DNA from: Candidatus Electrothrix gigas
GTDB taxonomy: Bacteria > Desulfobacterota > Desulfobulbia > Desulfobulbales > Desulfobulbaceae
Assembly (NCBI GenBank): GCA_022766165.1
Contig: QYLO01000025.1
Span: forward strand, 1 to 42,289
DNA length: 42,289 bases
Reading direction: 5' to 3'
Shown: piece after piece, positions 26,687 to 34,559 of the stretch
Numbering within the stretch: position 1 is the stretch's first letter
Layout: the number at the start of each line of letters is the position of its first letter
Position numbers and translations under genes: made by a program
Notes under the pieces: generated by a model
The model's database searches: none
Told to the model about the DNA's origin: nothing
What the model saw: the letters and a program-made list of their open reading frames with translations, nothing else

Positions 26687-26785
26687 GCGGGTTAGGCTTT
26701 GGCCGTCAACAGAGCTTCCCGGTAGAACCTTCTGTAGTAAGTAGTCCCAGCCTCCAGCCGTGCAACCGTGTTGCACGGCTTTTTG
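26687..26785 (+). ncRNA. Candidate small RNA between ycaO and TonB receptor 3
   Basis: A predicted transcript of about 100 nt runs from the promoter-like site to an intrinsic terminator on the plus strand, opposite to every surrounding gene. Its central part (about 26703-26743) matches the plus strand at about 30425-30465 at roughly 78% over 41 positions. It could therefore base-pair with the minus-strand mRNA just after the small peptide gene. No reading frame with a ribosome-binding site is visible in it. An alternative is a duplicated fragment of the peptide-gene flank without RNA function. Confidence 0.4.
26756..26785 (+). terminator. Intrinsic terminator, plus strand
   Basis: A perfect 11-bp stem AGCCGTGCAAC/GTTGCACGGCT with a three-base loop is followed by TTTTT on the plus strand. 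On the minus strand the T-run is replaced by A residues before the stem, so it points to a plus-strand transcript rather than the end of ycaO. Confidence 0.75.
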
Positions 26786-26793
26786 TCTCTCTG

Positions 26794-29028
26794 TCAATGC
26801 GGGTAGCTCCCATTATACAGATCATCATAGCCTAAAGGCTCTTCTCTCTCTCCCATCAATACAGGAAGATGAAACAAACGATCCGAGGCCGACAGAATAG
26901 GCTCGGCGTTTTTCTGAATCCCCCCGCCAGCAATAACCCTGACCACCGGAATACCGATGTACTCCTTGGTCAGATTCACAGCCATAAGCTCTGCCTGGGG
27001 AATCACACTGCGGATACGCTTGACAACTTTCTTGATATCTTCGGAAACCGACAGCGTTGACTGGTTATCAAATGAGGAATAGTTGACAACAGCTTGATCA
27101 GCAGACGCATTCATTTCCAGGGTTTTGAAGTGGCTCAGGGAAAACAGGGAGTGATATTGAAAAACCAGATCACGGGCCGCCGGATTACTGTAGGCGCTGA
27201 TGCGTTTATCATCACCGAGGTCTCTGGCCTGATAGGCTTCGGAGATGCTCCGTTCCAAGGCGATAGCCGGATCAAGGCTGGCTCCGAACCCGTTGGACCC
27301 GTAAAAAGAAAAATCACTGTCATCAATCATCCAGGTACGGAACACCGGGAACCCGAACTCAGTGGTGTAATCACGCACCACCAGCCGCAGACCGTGGGCC
27401 TGTATGCGCTCTATCAGGTCTTCCGCCCCGGCAGGAAGATTTTTGTCCAGTCGGACCAGAGGCCGTTGAACACGATTGGCCTGCCAGATCATCCAGGCAT
27501 CATGCTCAATAATTTCAAGCAGGGCCTGGAGCAGAGCATCCTCGTAGGTTCCTCCTGCTGCAAGCCCGCCGGAAGAGCAGTCGTAGAACTGTCCTTGAAA
27601 ACGGGTACTGGAGATGAAAACCATAGAGGCCGGAACCAGTTTGGGACTGCCGTCAATAAGCGAATGCGCCCAGACCCAATCCACAGGCAAATCCTCATGA
27701 AAGGTGTCCATCCCTCCCTGATAAAAGACCCTGCCGATATGGGCGGGAATATCCATTGCCAGATCCTTTACCTCGCTGTACGGCACCCGAACCAGCTCAA
27801 ATCCTCCGCTATACTGGGCACTGATACGCTCAAACAACTCGAATGCTGCTGAGAAATAGGCCTGCTCCTCGGTCAGCCCCTTGCCCCGACTCTTTTGCTG
27901 CGGCACAAGGATTGCCCGTTTGGGATCATAGCTGCTCTCAGCAGAAGCGGAAAAGCGATGGAGCAGATTATCCAGAGGCCCGTCTTGATGGCGGCGAATG
28001 GATATTTTGCAGTCCAGCCGGGCCAGACATTGATCCAGTATCTTGCGGGTTTCCCTGTTGGAAATACTGCGGCGACCTCCCACTGTATACTGGACCGGCG
28101 TTTCAGGGGATAAGGTCATAGGTGGAGGACAGGTCAGCGGGCGACCGTCATGAACCTGATCAAGGGCTAAGGCCCGACAGGAAGGACAGGTGCTGATAGG
28201 AGAAAACTGTATGGAGGACTGGGCAGCAGAAGAAGGCAGGGAAAACAGGGTTTGATTATGAGCAAGCTTGGGATTCTCACCGCCTGTGCGAAGTCGCCTT
28301 ACTTCATTGGCAAGCAGTTCTGCTGCCCAGGAAGCACTGATATCCCATTGCGGACTGTCCGGCAGCGGCCAGGCAGCAGTCAGTTTTCCCAGAGCCTGCC
28401 AAGGAAAACAGCCTGTCATTTCCTGTTCCAGTTTTGCCCGCCGATGTTCCAGATAGCAACTGAAGCAGGGCGTCAGGCCGGGCAGCACACTCGGCCCGAC
28501 AGCAATCTGTTCGCCGTCAAAATAACAGAGAATATAGGCATAGCGATGCTGGATGAACAAACTGTTGAGTTCAAGCAGGGTATTGAAGTCTGCCTGCTCC
28601 GGACAGACGATAAAAACCGTGCCGGATGGATACAAGCCGACATCCGGCGAAGCAAGAGGAAGCCGGGAATATGCTTCCCCCAGGGCCTGCTGCACAGCCT
28701 GGGCCAATTTACCTGATCCCAGCAGAACCGGCGCAGGAGCATGCTGCGCTTCACTCTTTTTTTCTTCCTCGGAGATGGTTAACAGCCCTGCTTCGCTGAT
28801 GGTCTGCAAAAAGTGCAAGACATCCTCAGCAGGAAATTCTCCTGCAAAATGACCAATAATGCCTTTGACTGTCCCTTCAGAATCTACAGCATGTAACACT
28901 CTTTCCAGAATGAGCGGGTCGCATTCCAGCAGTTTAATCTCTCCCTGTACTGATACTGCAACAGTCCCCTCACCGGTCGGGGAAAGAGACAGCCTGGTAT
29001 TGCGACGGACTGTACTGTTGTTCTCCAT
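26794..29028 (-). CDS. Fused ThiF-like/YcaO cyclodehydratase (RiPP azoline-type enzyme)
   Basis: This 744-residue protein is proposed to modify the backbone of a small peptide with ATP. The N-terminal 85 or so residues look like the winged-helix leader-binding part of TOMM partner proteins. The next region (to about 290) is ThiF/E1-like with a Cys tetrad, CFSC near residue 190 and CPSC near 280, that should bind zinc. The YcaO domain follows (about 310-744) with ATP-site motifs FELFERISAQYSG, SSGGLAAGGTYEDALLQALL...EHDA and ALERSISEAYQAR. The C-terminus ends in SYPH and lacks the PxPxP tail common in azoline-forming YcaOs. AAGGAG precedes the ATG. It lies 24 bp after the exporter gene. No dehydrogenase (McbC/SagB-like) gene is nearby. 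Confidence 0.9.
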   Translation of the reverse strand: MENNSTVRRNTRLSLSPTGEGTVAVSVQGEIKLLECDPLILERVLHAVDSEGTVKGIIGHFAGEFPAEDVLHFLQTISEAGLLTISEEEKKSEAQHAPAPVLLGSGKLAQAVQQALGEAYSRLPLASPDVGLYPSGTVFIVCPEQADFNTLLELNSLFIQHRYAYILCYFDGEQIAVGPSVLPGLTPCFSCYLEHRRAKLEQEMTGCFPWQALGKLTAAWPLPDSPQWDISASWAAELLANEVRRLRTGGENPKLAHNQTLFSLPSSAAQSSIQFSPISTCPSCRALALDQVHDGRPLTCPPPMTLSPETPVQYTVGGRRSISNRETRKILDQCLARLDCKISIRRHQDGPLDNLLHRFSASAESSYDPKRAILVPQQKSRGKGLTEEQAYFSAAFELFERISAQYSGGFELVRVPYSEVKDLAMDIPAHIGRVFYQGGMDTFHEDLPVDWVWAHSLIDGSPKLVPASMVFISSTRFQGQFYDCSSGGLAAGGTYEDALLQALLEIIEHDAWMIWQANRVQRPLVRLDKNLPAGAEDLIERIQAHGLRLVVRDYTTEFGFPVFRTWMIDDSDFSFYGSNGFGASLDPAIALERSISEAYQARDLGDDKRISAYSNPAARDLVFQYHSLFSLSHFKTLEMNASADQAVVNYSSFDNQSTLSVSEDIKKVVKRIRSVIPQAELMAVNLTKEYIGIPVVRVIAGGGIQKNAEPILSASDRLFHLPVLMGEREEPLGYDDLYNGSYPH

Positions 29029-29052
29029 ATTTTTCTCCTTATTCCTTGTTTC

Positions 29053-30357
29053 TTATGATTTCCTGATGTCAGGATGTGCGGCAGGTTTGCCTGGGGTGAT
29101 CCTTTTGCTTTTGGGCGATCCAAGGAATCGGAACCAGAACAGGCCGGCAATGGTCATAATGCCACCAGCAAGACAGGCTGTTTTCTCAAGCCCCAGAACC
29201 TCAGCGATACTTCCGTGGACAGCTGCTGACAAACCATATAAGGACAGATAAACTCCACTGTCCAGACCTGATATTCTCCCCCGCAGAGCGGACTCGGTTG
29301 TCCGCAGCAACAGGGGCTGATAGGCCAGCCCGAAGAGAAAGGCGGCAGAAAACTGGGCAGCCAGTACGACTAAGGTCAGCGGCAGGAACTGTATATGCGG
29401 GAGCAGAAGAAATAAGGTCCCTTCAATAACGCAGGCCCAGCCGATGATGCGTGCTTCCCGTGTAAAGCCCCGACCCAATTTCGGACGTATCCAGGCCGCT
29501 CCCAATGCTCCGACACCGGTCATGGCAAAAAAGAGTCCCAGGGTAATAGGGTTATTGTTAAAGTCCCGGTAGTTGAGCAGAGATATCAACACAAAAACGC
29601 TGCCGCCGCCCAGTGACCAGATAGCATTGGTCAGAACCATATACAGCAGTACCGGTTTTGTTTTGAGATATTGCCAACCAAGCAGCCATTCACGAAAAAC
29701 ACCTCTTTTCGTCATAGAATCGACGGACCTTTTCTGTGGCTGCGCAGAGCGGGTGGTCCATGTACACAAGGCGGAGAAGAAAAAACTCAAGGCATCCAGG
29801 GTAAAGACGATTGCACACCCGACGATACTCAGCAAGGCTCCTCCCAGTCCATAGCCGAGAAAGAGCATCAGACCGAACCCGACCTGGATGAGTGCAAGAG
29901 CCTGATCAAAGCGATCAGCTCCGGTGACATCTCTGAGATACACCGGGCGGGTGGCTGCATGGGCCGCACTGAGTGCTCCCATCAGGATAGTAAGGATATA
30001 CAGGCCGGGAAGGCTTCTTGTGATACCGGCAAAAATAAAGAGCAGGGCTGTTATGCCCAGACAAAGGTCAAGAAGAACTAAGACATTGCGACGTTCAAAC
30101 CGGTCAGCAAGCACGCCTCCCAAACCGGCAAAGATCAAACGGGAAGAAAGCCGTAACCCGACTGCCAGACCTGTTTGCAGTCCCTCGCCTCCGGTGGCTG
30201 ATAAGACTAAAAAAATGACCGCAGCCTGATTCAGGCTGTCTCCCAGTGCGCTGATTGTCCAGCCGGTCAGGAGCCTGCGAAAGGCGGGCATTTCTTTGAA
30301 AAGGGAGAGTTCCCTCTTCCTGTTTTCAGGGCTTCTCTGTACAGAAGATGAACTCAT
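29053..30357 (-). CDS. MFS exporter, EntS-like (MFS_3)
   Basis: This protein of about 434 residues has around 12 membrane segments. The loop motif GVLADRFERRNVLVLLD between helices 2 and 3 and RGRISGLDSGVYLSLYG late in the protein fit the MFS_3 group, which includes the enterobactin exporter EntS. I choose the ATG at 30357 (MSSSSVQRS). A longer frame from 30420 reads through the terminator hairpin and is rejected. No clear Shine-Dalgarno is visible, so translation may be modest. It lies between the small peptide gene and the YcaO gene, which suggests it exports the mature peptide across the inner membrane. Substrate is inferred. Confidence 0.87.
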   Translation of the reverse strand: MSSSSVQRSPENRKRELSLFKEMPAFRRLLTGWTISALGDSLNQAAVIFLVLSATGGEGLQTGLAVGLRLSSRLIFAGLGGVLADRFERRNVLVLLDLCLGITALLFIFAGITRSLPGLYILTILMGALSAAHAATRPVYLRDVTGADRFDQALALIQVGFGLMLFLGYGLGGALLSIVGCAIVFTLDALSFFFSALCTWTTRSAQPQKRSVDSMTKRGVFREWLLGWQYLKTKPVLLYMVLTNAIWSLGGGSVFVLISLLNYRDFNNNPITLGLFFAMTGVGALGAAWIRPKLGRGFTREARIIGWACVIEGTLFLLLPHIQFLPLTLVVLAAQFSAAFLFGLAYQPLLLRTTESALRGRISGLDSGVYLSLYGLSAAVHGSIAEVLGLEKTACLAGGIMTIAGLFWFRFLGSPKSKRITPGKPAAHPDIRKS

Positions 30358-30380
30358 AAATGAAATACTGAGAATGCTGA

Positions 30381-30416
30381 ATAAAAAATACCGCCGTCTT
30401 TCTCGCCGACAGCGGT
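30381..30416 (-). terminator. Intrinsic terminator/attenuator between the peptide gene and the exporter
   Basis: On the minus strand, ACCGCTGTC pairs with GACGGCGGT (one G-U pair) across a nine-base loop and is followed by ATTTTTT. It lies after the peptide gene and before the exporter start. Partial readthrough would give many peptide transcripts and fewer enzyme transcripts. Confidence 0.8.
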
Positions 30417-30421
30417 ACAAT

Positions 30422-30449
30422 GGAAGCTCAGACCGTCACCTGAGCTTCC
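30422..30449 (-). other. Hairpin directly after the peptide gene
   Basis: A perfect 10-bp stem GGAAGCTCAG/CTGAGCTTCC with an eight-base loop starts 9 bp after the stop codon. It has no T-run, so it is more likely a 3'-stabilising or regulatory hairpin. Part of it and the bases before it are the segment repeated at 26703-26743. Confidence 0.7.
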
Positions 30450-30458
30450 CGGCAGAAC

Positions 30459-30539
30459 TTACTGTGGTCCGATGCCTGTGCTATGATGCATAGACTTGTC
30501 CGCAGCTTTTTCGGTTTCAGAAACTACACGAATTTTCAA
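30459..30539 (-). CDS. Candidate RiPP precursor peptide, 26 residues
   Basis: This very short frame begins at TTG 30539 and ends with TAA. The leader is charged (starts MKIRVV, then Glu/Lys-rich to about residue 15) and the last eleven residues are SMHHSTGIGPQ. There is no Cys. Ser, Thr and adjacent His residues would give metal ligands, and Ser/Thr could become oxazolines through the YcaO enzyme. Support for a real gene: an 11-nt Shine-Dalgarno match eight bases before the start, a hairpin plus terminator directly after it, and position immediately before the exporter and YcaO genes. It is too short for usual gene callers. The exact leader/core border and the modification are unknown; a regulatory leader peptide is the main alternative. 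Confidence 0.65.
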   Translation of the reverse strand: MKIRVVSETEKAADKSMHHSTGIGPQ

Positions 30540-30543
30540 TGGA

Positions 30544-30554
30544 ATCACCTCCTT
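30544..30554 (-). promoter_or_regulatory. Exceptionally strong Shine-Dalgarno of the peptide gene
   Basis: The minus strand reads AAGGAGGTGAT, complementary over 11 bases to the usual 3' end of 16S rRNA. It ends five bases before the TTG start, so GGAGG-to-start spacing is eight. It is the strongest ribosome-binding site in the locus and argues for high-level synthesis of the peptide. Confidence 0.85.
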
Positions 30555-30622
30555 TTTGTTGAGAATAGAACCAGCCTTCTCCGGCGAGAGGAGCAAAACA
30601 GGTTCCCTGACCGGACAGCCGC

Positions 30623-32704
30623 TTAAAAATGCAGGGTGATTTCACCGTACATTGTCAAGGGGTCACCCGGGGTCAGATAGATGTCACCACCGCCCCAATT
30701 TTCTCCGGCAGCAACGTAATCAGTATCAAACAGGTTGCGCAGAGTCAGAGAACCTTCAAATATTCCCCTGCTGTACTTCAACTTGGCATCAACCAGGTTG
30801 TAGGCATCCTGCTCATAGGAATTTTCATTATCAAGCCACTGCGTACCTACCCAGCGGCTGATCAACGAACAGCCGAACCCGGAGTCATGGGCATAGCGGA
30901 GCTCCAGCGAGGTTTTATGTTTCGGTTGCCAAGGGAGATCGTTATCCGAATAATCCATAGCATAATCGACAAAATCCACATAATAGCTCTCATTATAGGT
31001 GTAGGAGCCGATCAGGGTGAACCCGTATGCCAGCTCTATATCCGCCTCAACCTCCACACCCTGCATCCGCGATTCACCGGCATTTTCAAAATGAAAGGTG
31101 CCCTCACCGCCCTCATCCGGCACCATGACCAACTGGCTGTCCAGGTCAGTACGATACAGAGAAACCTGAAGATATGCCCGGTCAAACAAAGAGGTCTTCA
31201 CGCCCAATTCATAGTTGATTGCCTCTTCCGGCTCAATATCAGGGTTGGTGGCGATTTGCGAGCCGACCGGGGCCTTGAAGCCGGTGCCGAGATTGACGAA
31301 CAGGCTCAGATCAGGCGTCAGATTCCAGGCAAGACCGGCCTTGGGACTGAACTGGCTGAAATCGGAATCTCTGGACCCTGCGGGATCAAGCAGATTCTCT
31401 AAATCAATGGCAACATGGTCATAGCGCAGCCCGGCAGTGGCGGTCAAGGTATCGGAAAGTTCCAGTTCATCCTGAAGATAGAGCGAGTTAAAGGTACGAG
31501 AGGATTCTGCATCTTTAAAGATCATGCCCCGTTTTGCTGCCGCAGGGAAATATTGTGAGAATTGACGGGTTTCGTTATAATCCTCATATTCAAACTGATA
31601 TCCCAAGGTTGTCCGGTTTGTTTTGTTCCACAGTCGGTTGTTGCTGACCAGACGGAGTTCATTCCCCATCCGCCTGGAATCAAGAGTCTTATCCACTACA
31701 TCAACGATATCCTGCCACTCTTCTTCGATATTCTGACCATACGTTCTGTTGATCAGGAGGAGGTTTCTATTCAGCTCATGCTCAATGTTAAGGGCGGCAT
31801 TGAACTCGTCATGCTCCTCCAAGCCGTGCTTAAAAAAGACCTCTTCCCGTGCTCCGGCTTCATACAGGGCAATGGGCAGATAATCAGGGTATTCCAGATT
31901 CCAGGTTGCATAGTCCAGGCTGAACCCGGCTGTGGTTTTATCGGACAGAGACCCGTCCAGGCGCATAAAGGCGTTGAGTCGATCAAAATCATTATTTTCA
32001 GCACGCCAGCCCTCACCCGCCCTTCGGAGGAGACCGGCTGAATATCCGACCTCTCCATCTTTGCCCAGAGGGCCTGACAACACCACGGTTGCTTTATTTT
32101 CCCCGTAACTGCCGTAGCCTGCGCTCATATCTACCTGATGTTCCGTACCGCCTGCCTTGGTGATGATATTGATGACCCCGCCCAAGGCATTTTTTCCGTA
32201 CAGGGCGGATGCCGGTCCTTTAATAATTTCAATGCGCTCTATATTGGTCAACGGGATAGCCGACCAGTCAACGGTATCCAGAGCCGTGTTGCGCGGCACC
32301 CCGTCCACCAGCACCTGCACATATTGGGTATTGAGGATCGGCATTCCCCGCATGGAGACCATAGAAAACTCACCGCCTCCTTCCCATTCATTCATTTGCA
32401 GGCCTGTGGTCTGATGCAGGGCATCGGTAAGCACCCTTGCCCCGGTTTCCCGGAGATCGTCGCCAGACAGCACGCTCACACTGGCGGTTACATCCTGCAC
32501 CTCGGTCTCGCTTTTAGTTGCGGTGACAACCACTTCCTCAAGCTTATGAACAGATTTTTTGTTTGCAGCACCTTTGTCTTGCGCATATACCGGCGTGGAT
32601 ATTCCTGCGCTCAGGGTCAGCAGTACCGCAAGGGCAGCAAAGGAACAGGGCGAACAGGGCGAACAGGGTATCGGGCCGGGATGTTTCATCGTCTTCTTTT
32701 TCAT
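30623..32704 (-). CDS. TonB-dependent outer-membrane receptor 4
   Basis: This 693-residue receptor has an unusual signal peptide whose early part contains a threefold PCS repeat (from 9-bp tandem DNA repeats) before the hydrophobic core, cleaved near VYA-Q. The TonB box region is KLEEVVVTATKSE. The plug includes LTDALHQTTGLQMNEW, VSMRGMPILNTQYVQVLVDGV and IEIIKGPASALYGKNALGGVINIITK. The barrel ends YGEITLHF. It lies 24 bp after methyltransferase 3 and 83 bp before the peptide gene, so it is the receptor most directly tied to the peptide. Recapture of the metal-loaded product is the likely role (inference). Confidence 0.95.
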   Translation of the reverse strand: MKKKTMKHPGPIPCSPCSPCSFAALAVLLTLSAGISTPVYAQDKGAANKKSVHKLEEVVVTATKSETEVQDVTASVSVLSGDDLRETGARVLTDALHQTTGLQMNEWEGGGEFSMVSMRGMPILNTQYVQVLVDGVPRNTALDTVDWSAIPLTNIERIEIIKGPASALYGKNALGGVINIITKAGGTEHQVDMSAGYGSYGENKATVVLSGPLGKDGEVGYSAGLLRRAGEGWRAENNDFDRLNAFMRLDGSLSDKTTAGFSLDYATWNLEYPDYLPIALYEAGAREEVFFKHGLEEHDEFNAALNIEHELNRNLLLINRTYGQNIEEEWQDIVDVVDKTLDSRRMGNELRLVSNNRLWNKTNRTTLGYQFEYEDYNETRQFSQYFPAAAKRGMIFKDAESSRTFNSLYLQDELELSDTLTATAGLRYDHVAIDLENLLDPAGSRDSDFSQFSPKAGLAWNLTPDLSLFVNLGTGFKAPVGSQIATNPDIEPEEAINYELGVKTSLFDRAYLQVSLYRTDLDSQLVMVPDEGGEGTFHFENAGESRMQGVEVEADIELAYGFTLIGSYTYNESYYVDFVDYAMDYSDNDLPWQPKHKTSLELRYAHDSGFGCSLISRWVGTQWLDNENSYEQDAYNLVDAKLKYSRGIFEGSLTLRNLFDTDYVAAGENWGGGDIYLTPGDPLTMYGEITLHF

Positions 32705-32728
32705 GGAAATTTTGTTTTTAATGGCTAT

Positions 32729-33478
32729 TCACAACGGTATCACTTCTTTTTGTGCAATAACAAACAGGTAGTCCACACTGCGATGTCCTCCCTGCTTATA
32801 GTAAATGTCCTCTTCCTGCCTGACCTTTTCCGCCACTTTGGGATTGCCCAGAAAACCGATTTTTTCCCTGAGAGCCTGGTTCAGGGCGGTAAAATAATCG
32901 TGCCATGCCTGTTCCGGTAAAAGGTGGCAGAACTTGATGTCAAAATCCAATTCTGCAAGCAGGGTTCGATAGCGTTCTTCTGTCATAGTGTTGAGATGTG
33001 CATAGTATTGCGTAACCGGCTCCGGAACCCAAGGGTGTACGAGTAAATCGCTGAGATAGAGATATCCTCCCGGCTTGATCGCCTGATAGAGCAGGGAAAG
33101 TACCTTCCGGCGATCTTTTACTGCCGTCAACGCTCCGCCCTCAGCCACTGCCAGATCGAAACGTTTGGTATGATCAGGAATATGATCAAGATATTCGAAG
33201 ATATCAGCACAGTGAAAATGTATCTGTTCTGTCATCTTGCGCATACAGGCATACTGCTCTGCTCTGTCTATAAAGTCCTGAACAAGATCAAATGCTTCCA
33301 CTGTACAGTCAAAATATTCGGCCAACTCCACCGCAGTACAGCCCATGCCGCAGCCTACTTCCAGCACAGAGGCTCCGGGGCCGAGATCAGCCAGCATTCC
33401 CGCTGTCAGCGTGTACTTCTTTCCTCCCGGTGCAAGCAGATATCCAGGTGTTTTGTGATGCTCATTTTTTCTGTGCAT
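32729..33478 (-). CDS. Class I SAM-dependent methyltransferase 3
   Basis: This 249-residue protein has motif I SVLEVGCGMGCTAVELAEYF, an acidic residue in VEAFDLVQDFIDRAE, and LAVAEGGALTAVKDR plus IKPGGYLYLSDLLVHPW. This is typical of Methyltransf_25/UbiE-like enzymes. It is not closely similar to methyltransferases 1 and 2. The ATG overlaps the stop of the binding-protein gene by one base (TGATG), so translation is coupled. It sits directly before TonB receptor 4. Modification of the peptide is plausible; a small-molecule substrate cannot be excluded. Confidence 0.87.
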   Translation of the reverse strand: MHRKNEHHKTPGYLLAPGGKKYTLTAGMLADLGPGASVLEVGCGMGCTAVELAEYFDCTVEAFDLVQDFIDRAEQYACMRKMTEQIHFHCADIFEYLDHIPDHTKRFDLAVAEGGALTAVKDRRKVLSLLYQAIKPGGYLYLSDLLVHPWVPEPVTQYYAHLNTMTEERYRTLLAELDFDIKFCHLLPEQAWHDYFTALNQALREKIGFLGNPKVAEKVRQEEDIYYKQGGHRSVDYLFVIAQKEVIPL

Positions 33479-34455
33479 CAGCGTACAGGTTCTTTGGTTA
33501 CAAAGTATTCTGGATAGAGCTGTTGCGCCAACTTTTCCACTGCTACTCCAAAACGGACACCGGGCATGGTGTCAGGAAAATCCAGCGTAATCAGGCGATC
33601 CTCCTGTACAGCCCTGATGGTACGTAGGGCCGGATTTGTCCGAAGAAGCTCACGTTTATGTTCTGCTGAAGACCAGACTGAATCCACCAAGAGAATAACT
33701 TCTGGGTCACGTTCCAGCACAGCTTCCCAGGAAACACCGGCCATTCGGCCCTGAATATCGGCAAAGATGTTTTCCGCTCCGGCCAGCGACAGGAGCAGTT
33801 GTTGTGGGCCGAGAGCACCTGCTGTATACGGGGTGCGATCATCCATATCAAAGAGAAAGACCCGGACAGGTTCGCTGATCTTAGCAAGCCGTGTTGATGT
33901 ATTCGTAATCCGTTGCCGTATATCCGCAGTCAAAGCTTGGGATCGATCACTGACCTGGAAGATTTCTCCGATCTCCAGAATTTCGGAGAGCAGCAGTTCC
34001 AGGGTCAGTGGTTCTTTTTTGCCGTTACAGAAAACCGGAGATACATAGGTAGCAATATCCAGCTGCTCAAGAAACGTTCGGGTCCCGAGGCTGGCATCAC
34101 TGAACATGCCGCCAAAGGTGGCATAGACAAAATCAGGTTCTTCCGCCAGCAGGCTCTCTTTTCCGGGTGCCTTGGCTGCAAGTACTGGCACCTTCCTGTA
34201 GTCAGCTTGGAGATCAGGGCGGATGGACGCATCCAGATAGGCTGTCCCGACCATCCGATCTGTCAGTCCGAGGGCAAGGAGTAGTTCCGTGGCTGACTGA
34301 TTCACGGTCACAGCTCGTTTTGGTGCATTCTCAAAATAGACAAGCTGATCGCAGTTATAAATTATCATTTTCTGGTTGTCTGCCCGGAGTGTTCCAGGTC
34401 CACTGATTATCAGGAGAAGAAGAAGGTGTAGAATATGCCTGCCGATACTTTTCAT
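33478..34455 (-). CDS. FecB/BtuF-like periplasmic metal-complex-binding protein
   Basis: This protein of about 325 residues matches the ABC transporter binding-protein class III (Peripla_BP_2) fold: KRAVTVNQSATELLLALGLTDRMVGTAYLD near the start, EPDFVYATFGG, a long connecting helix, then SWEAVLERDPEVILLVDS. It should deliver a siderophore-, cobalamin- or other metal complex to the FecCD-type permease encoded 3 kb upstream. I choose ATG 34455, which gives a clean signal peptide (KSIGRHILHLLLLLIISG...LRA). A start 33 bp earlier is possible. No lipobox is seen. It is downstream of a terminator after TonB receptor 5, so it may begin a transcript including methyltransferase 3, receptor 4 and the peptide gene. 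Confidence 0.88.
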   Translation of the reverse strand: MKSIGRHILHLLLLLIISGPGTLRADNQKMIIYNCDQLVYFENAPKRAVTVNQSATELLLALGLTDRMVGTAYLDASIRPDLQADYRKVPVLAAKAPGKESLLAEEPDFVYATFGGMFSDASLGTRTFLEQLDIATYVSPVFCNGKKEPLTLELLLSEILEIGEIFQVSDRSQALTADIRQRITNTSTRLAKISEPVRVFLFDMDDRTPYTAGALGPQQLLLSLAGAENIFADIQGRMAGVSWEAVLERDPEVILLVDSVWSSAEHKRELLRTNPALRTIRAVQEDRLITLDFPDTMPGVRFGVAVEKLAQQLYPEYFVTKEPVR

Positions 34456-34507
34456 TTGATGATTGTAACAAATAATACAAAACCGCAAATCGTGTGATTG
34501 AGTTGCT

Positions 34508-34541
34508 AAAAAAAAGAGGCTCTCTGAGCTGCTCTTTTATC
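34508..34541 (-). terminator. Intrinsic terminator after TonB receptor 5
   Basis: On the minus strand AAAAGAG...GCTC, loop AGA, GAGC..CTCTTTT form a stem with a two-base bulge, ending in a run of eight T residues. It lies about 20 bp after the receptor stop and splits the locus into at least two transcripts. Confidence 0.75.
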
Positions 34542-34559
34542 GTACCTACAAAAAAATCC

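Noticed and set aside
26653..26712. Second short peptide on the minus strand after ycaO
   Set aside because: Possible frames (for example one reading MPVIFVKVKDEMMR) have no Shine-Dalgarno and no resemblance to the 30459-30539 peptide.
26703..26743. Cobalamin riboswitch (GGGAAGC...GTTGACGG resembles part of the B12 consensus)
   Set aside because: The B12 box and the rest of the conserved core are missing here and at 30420-30465, and the plus-strand terminator fits a different reading.
27094..27852. Long plus-strand frame opposite the YcaO gene
   Set aside because: It mirrors the strongly coding minus strand, has no family likeness and no ribosome-binding site. The same holds for other long antisense frames such as 18774-19946 and 41002-41781.
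30358..30420. Longer N-terminus for the MFS exporter
   Set aside because: It reads through the attenuator hairpin and gives an Arg-rich start not seen in this family.
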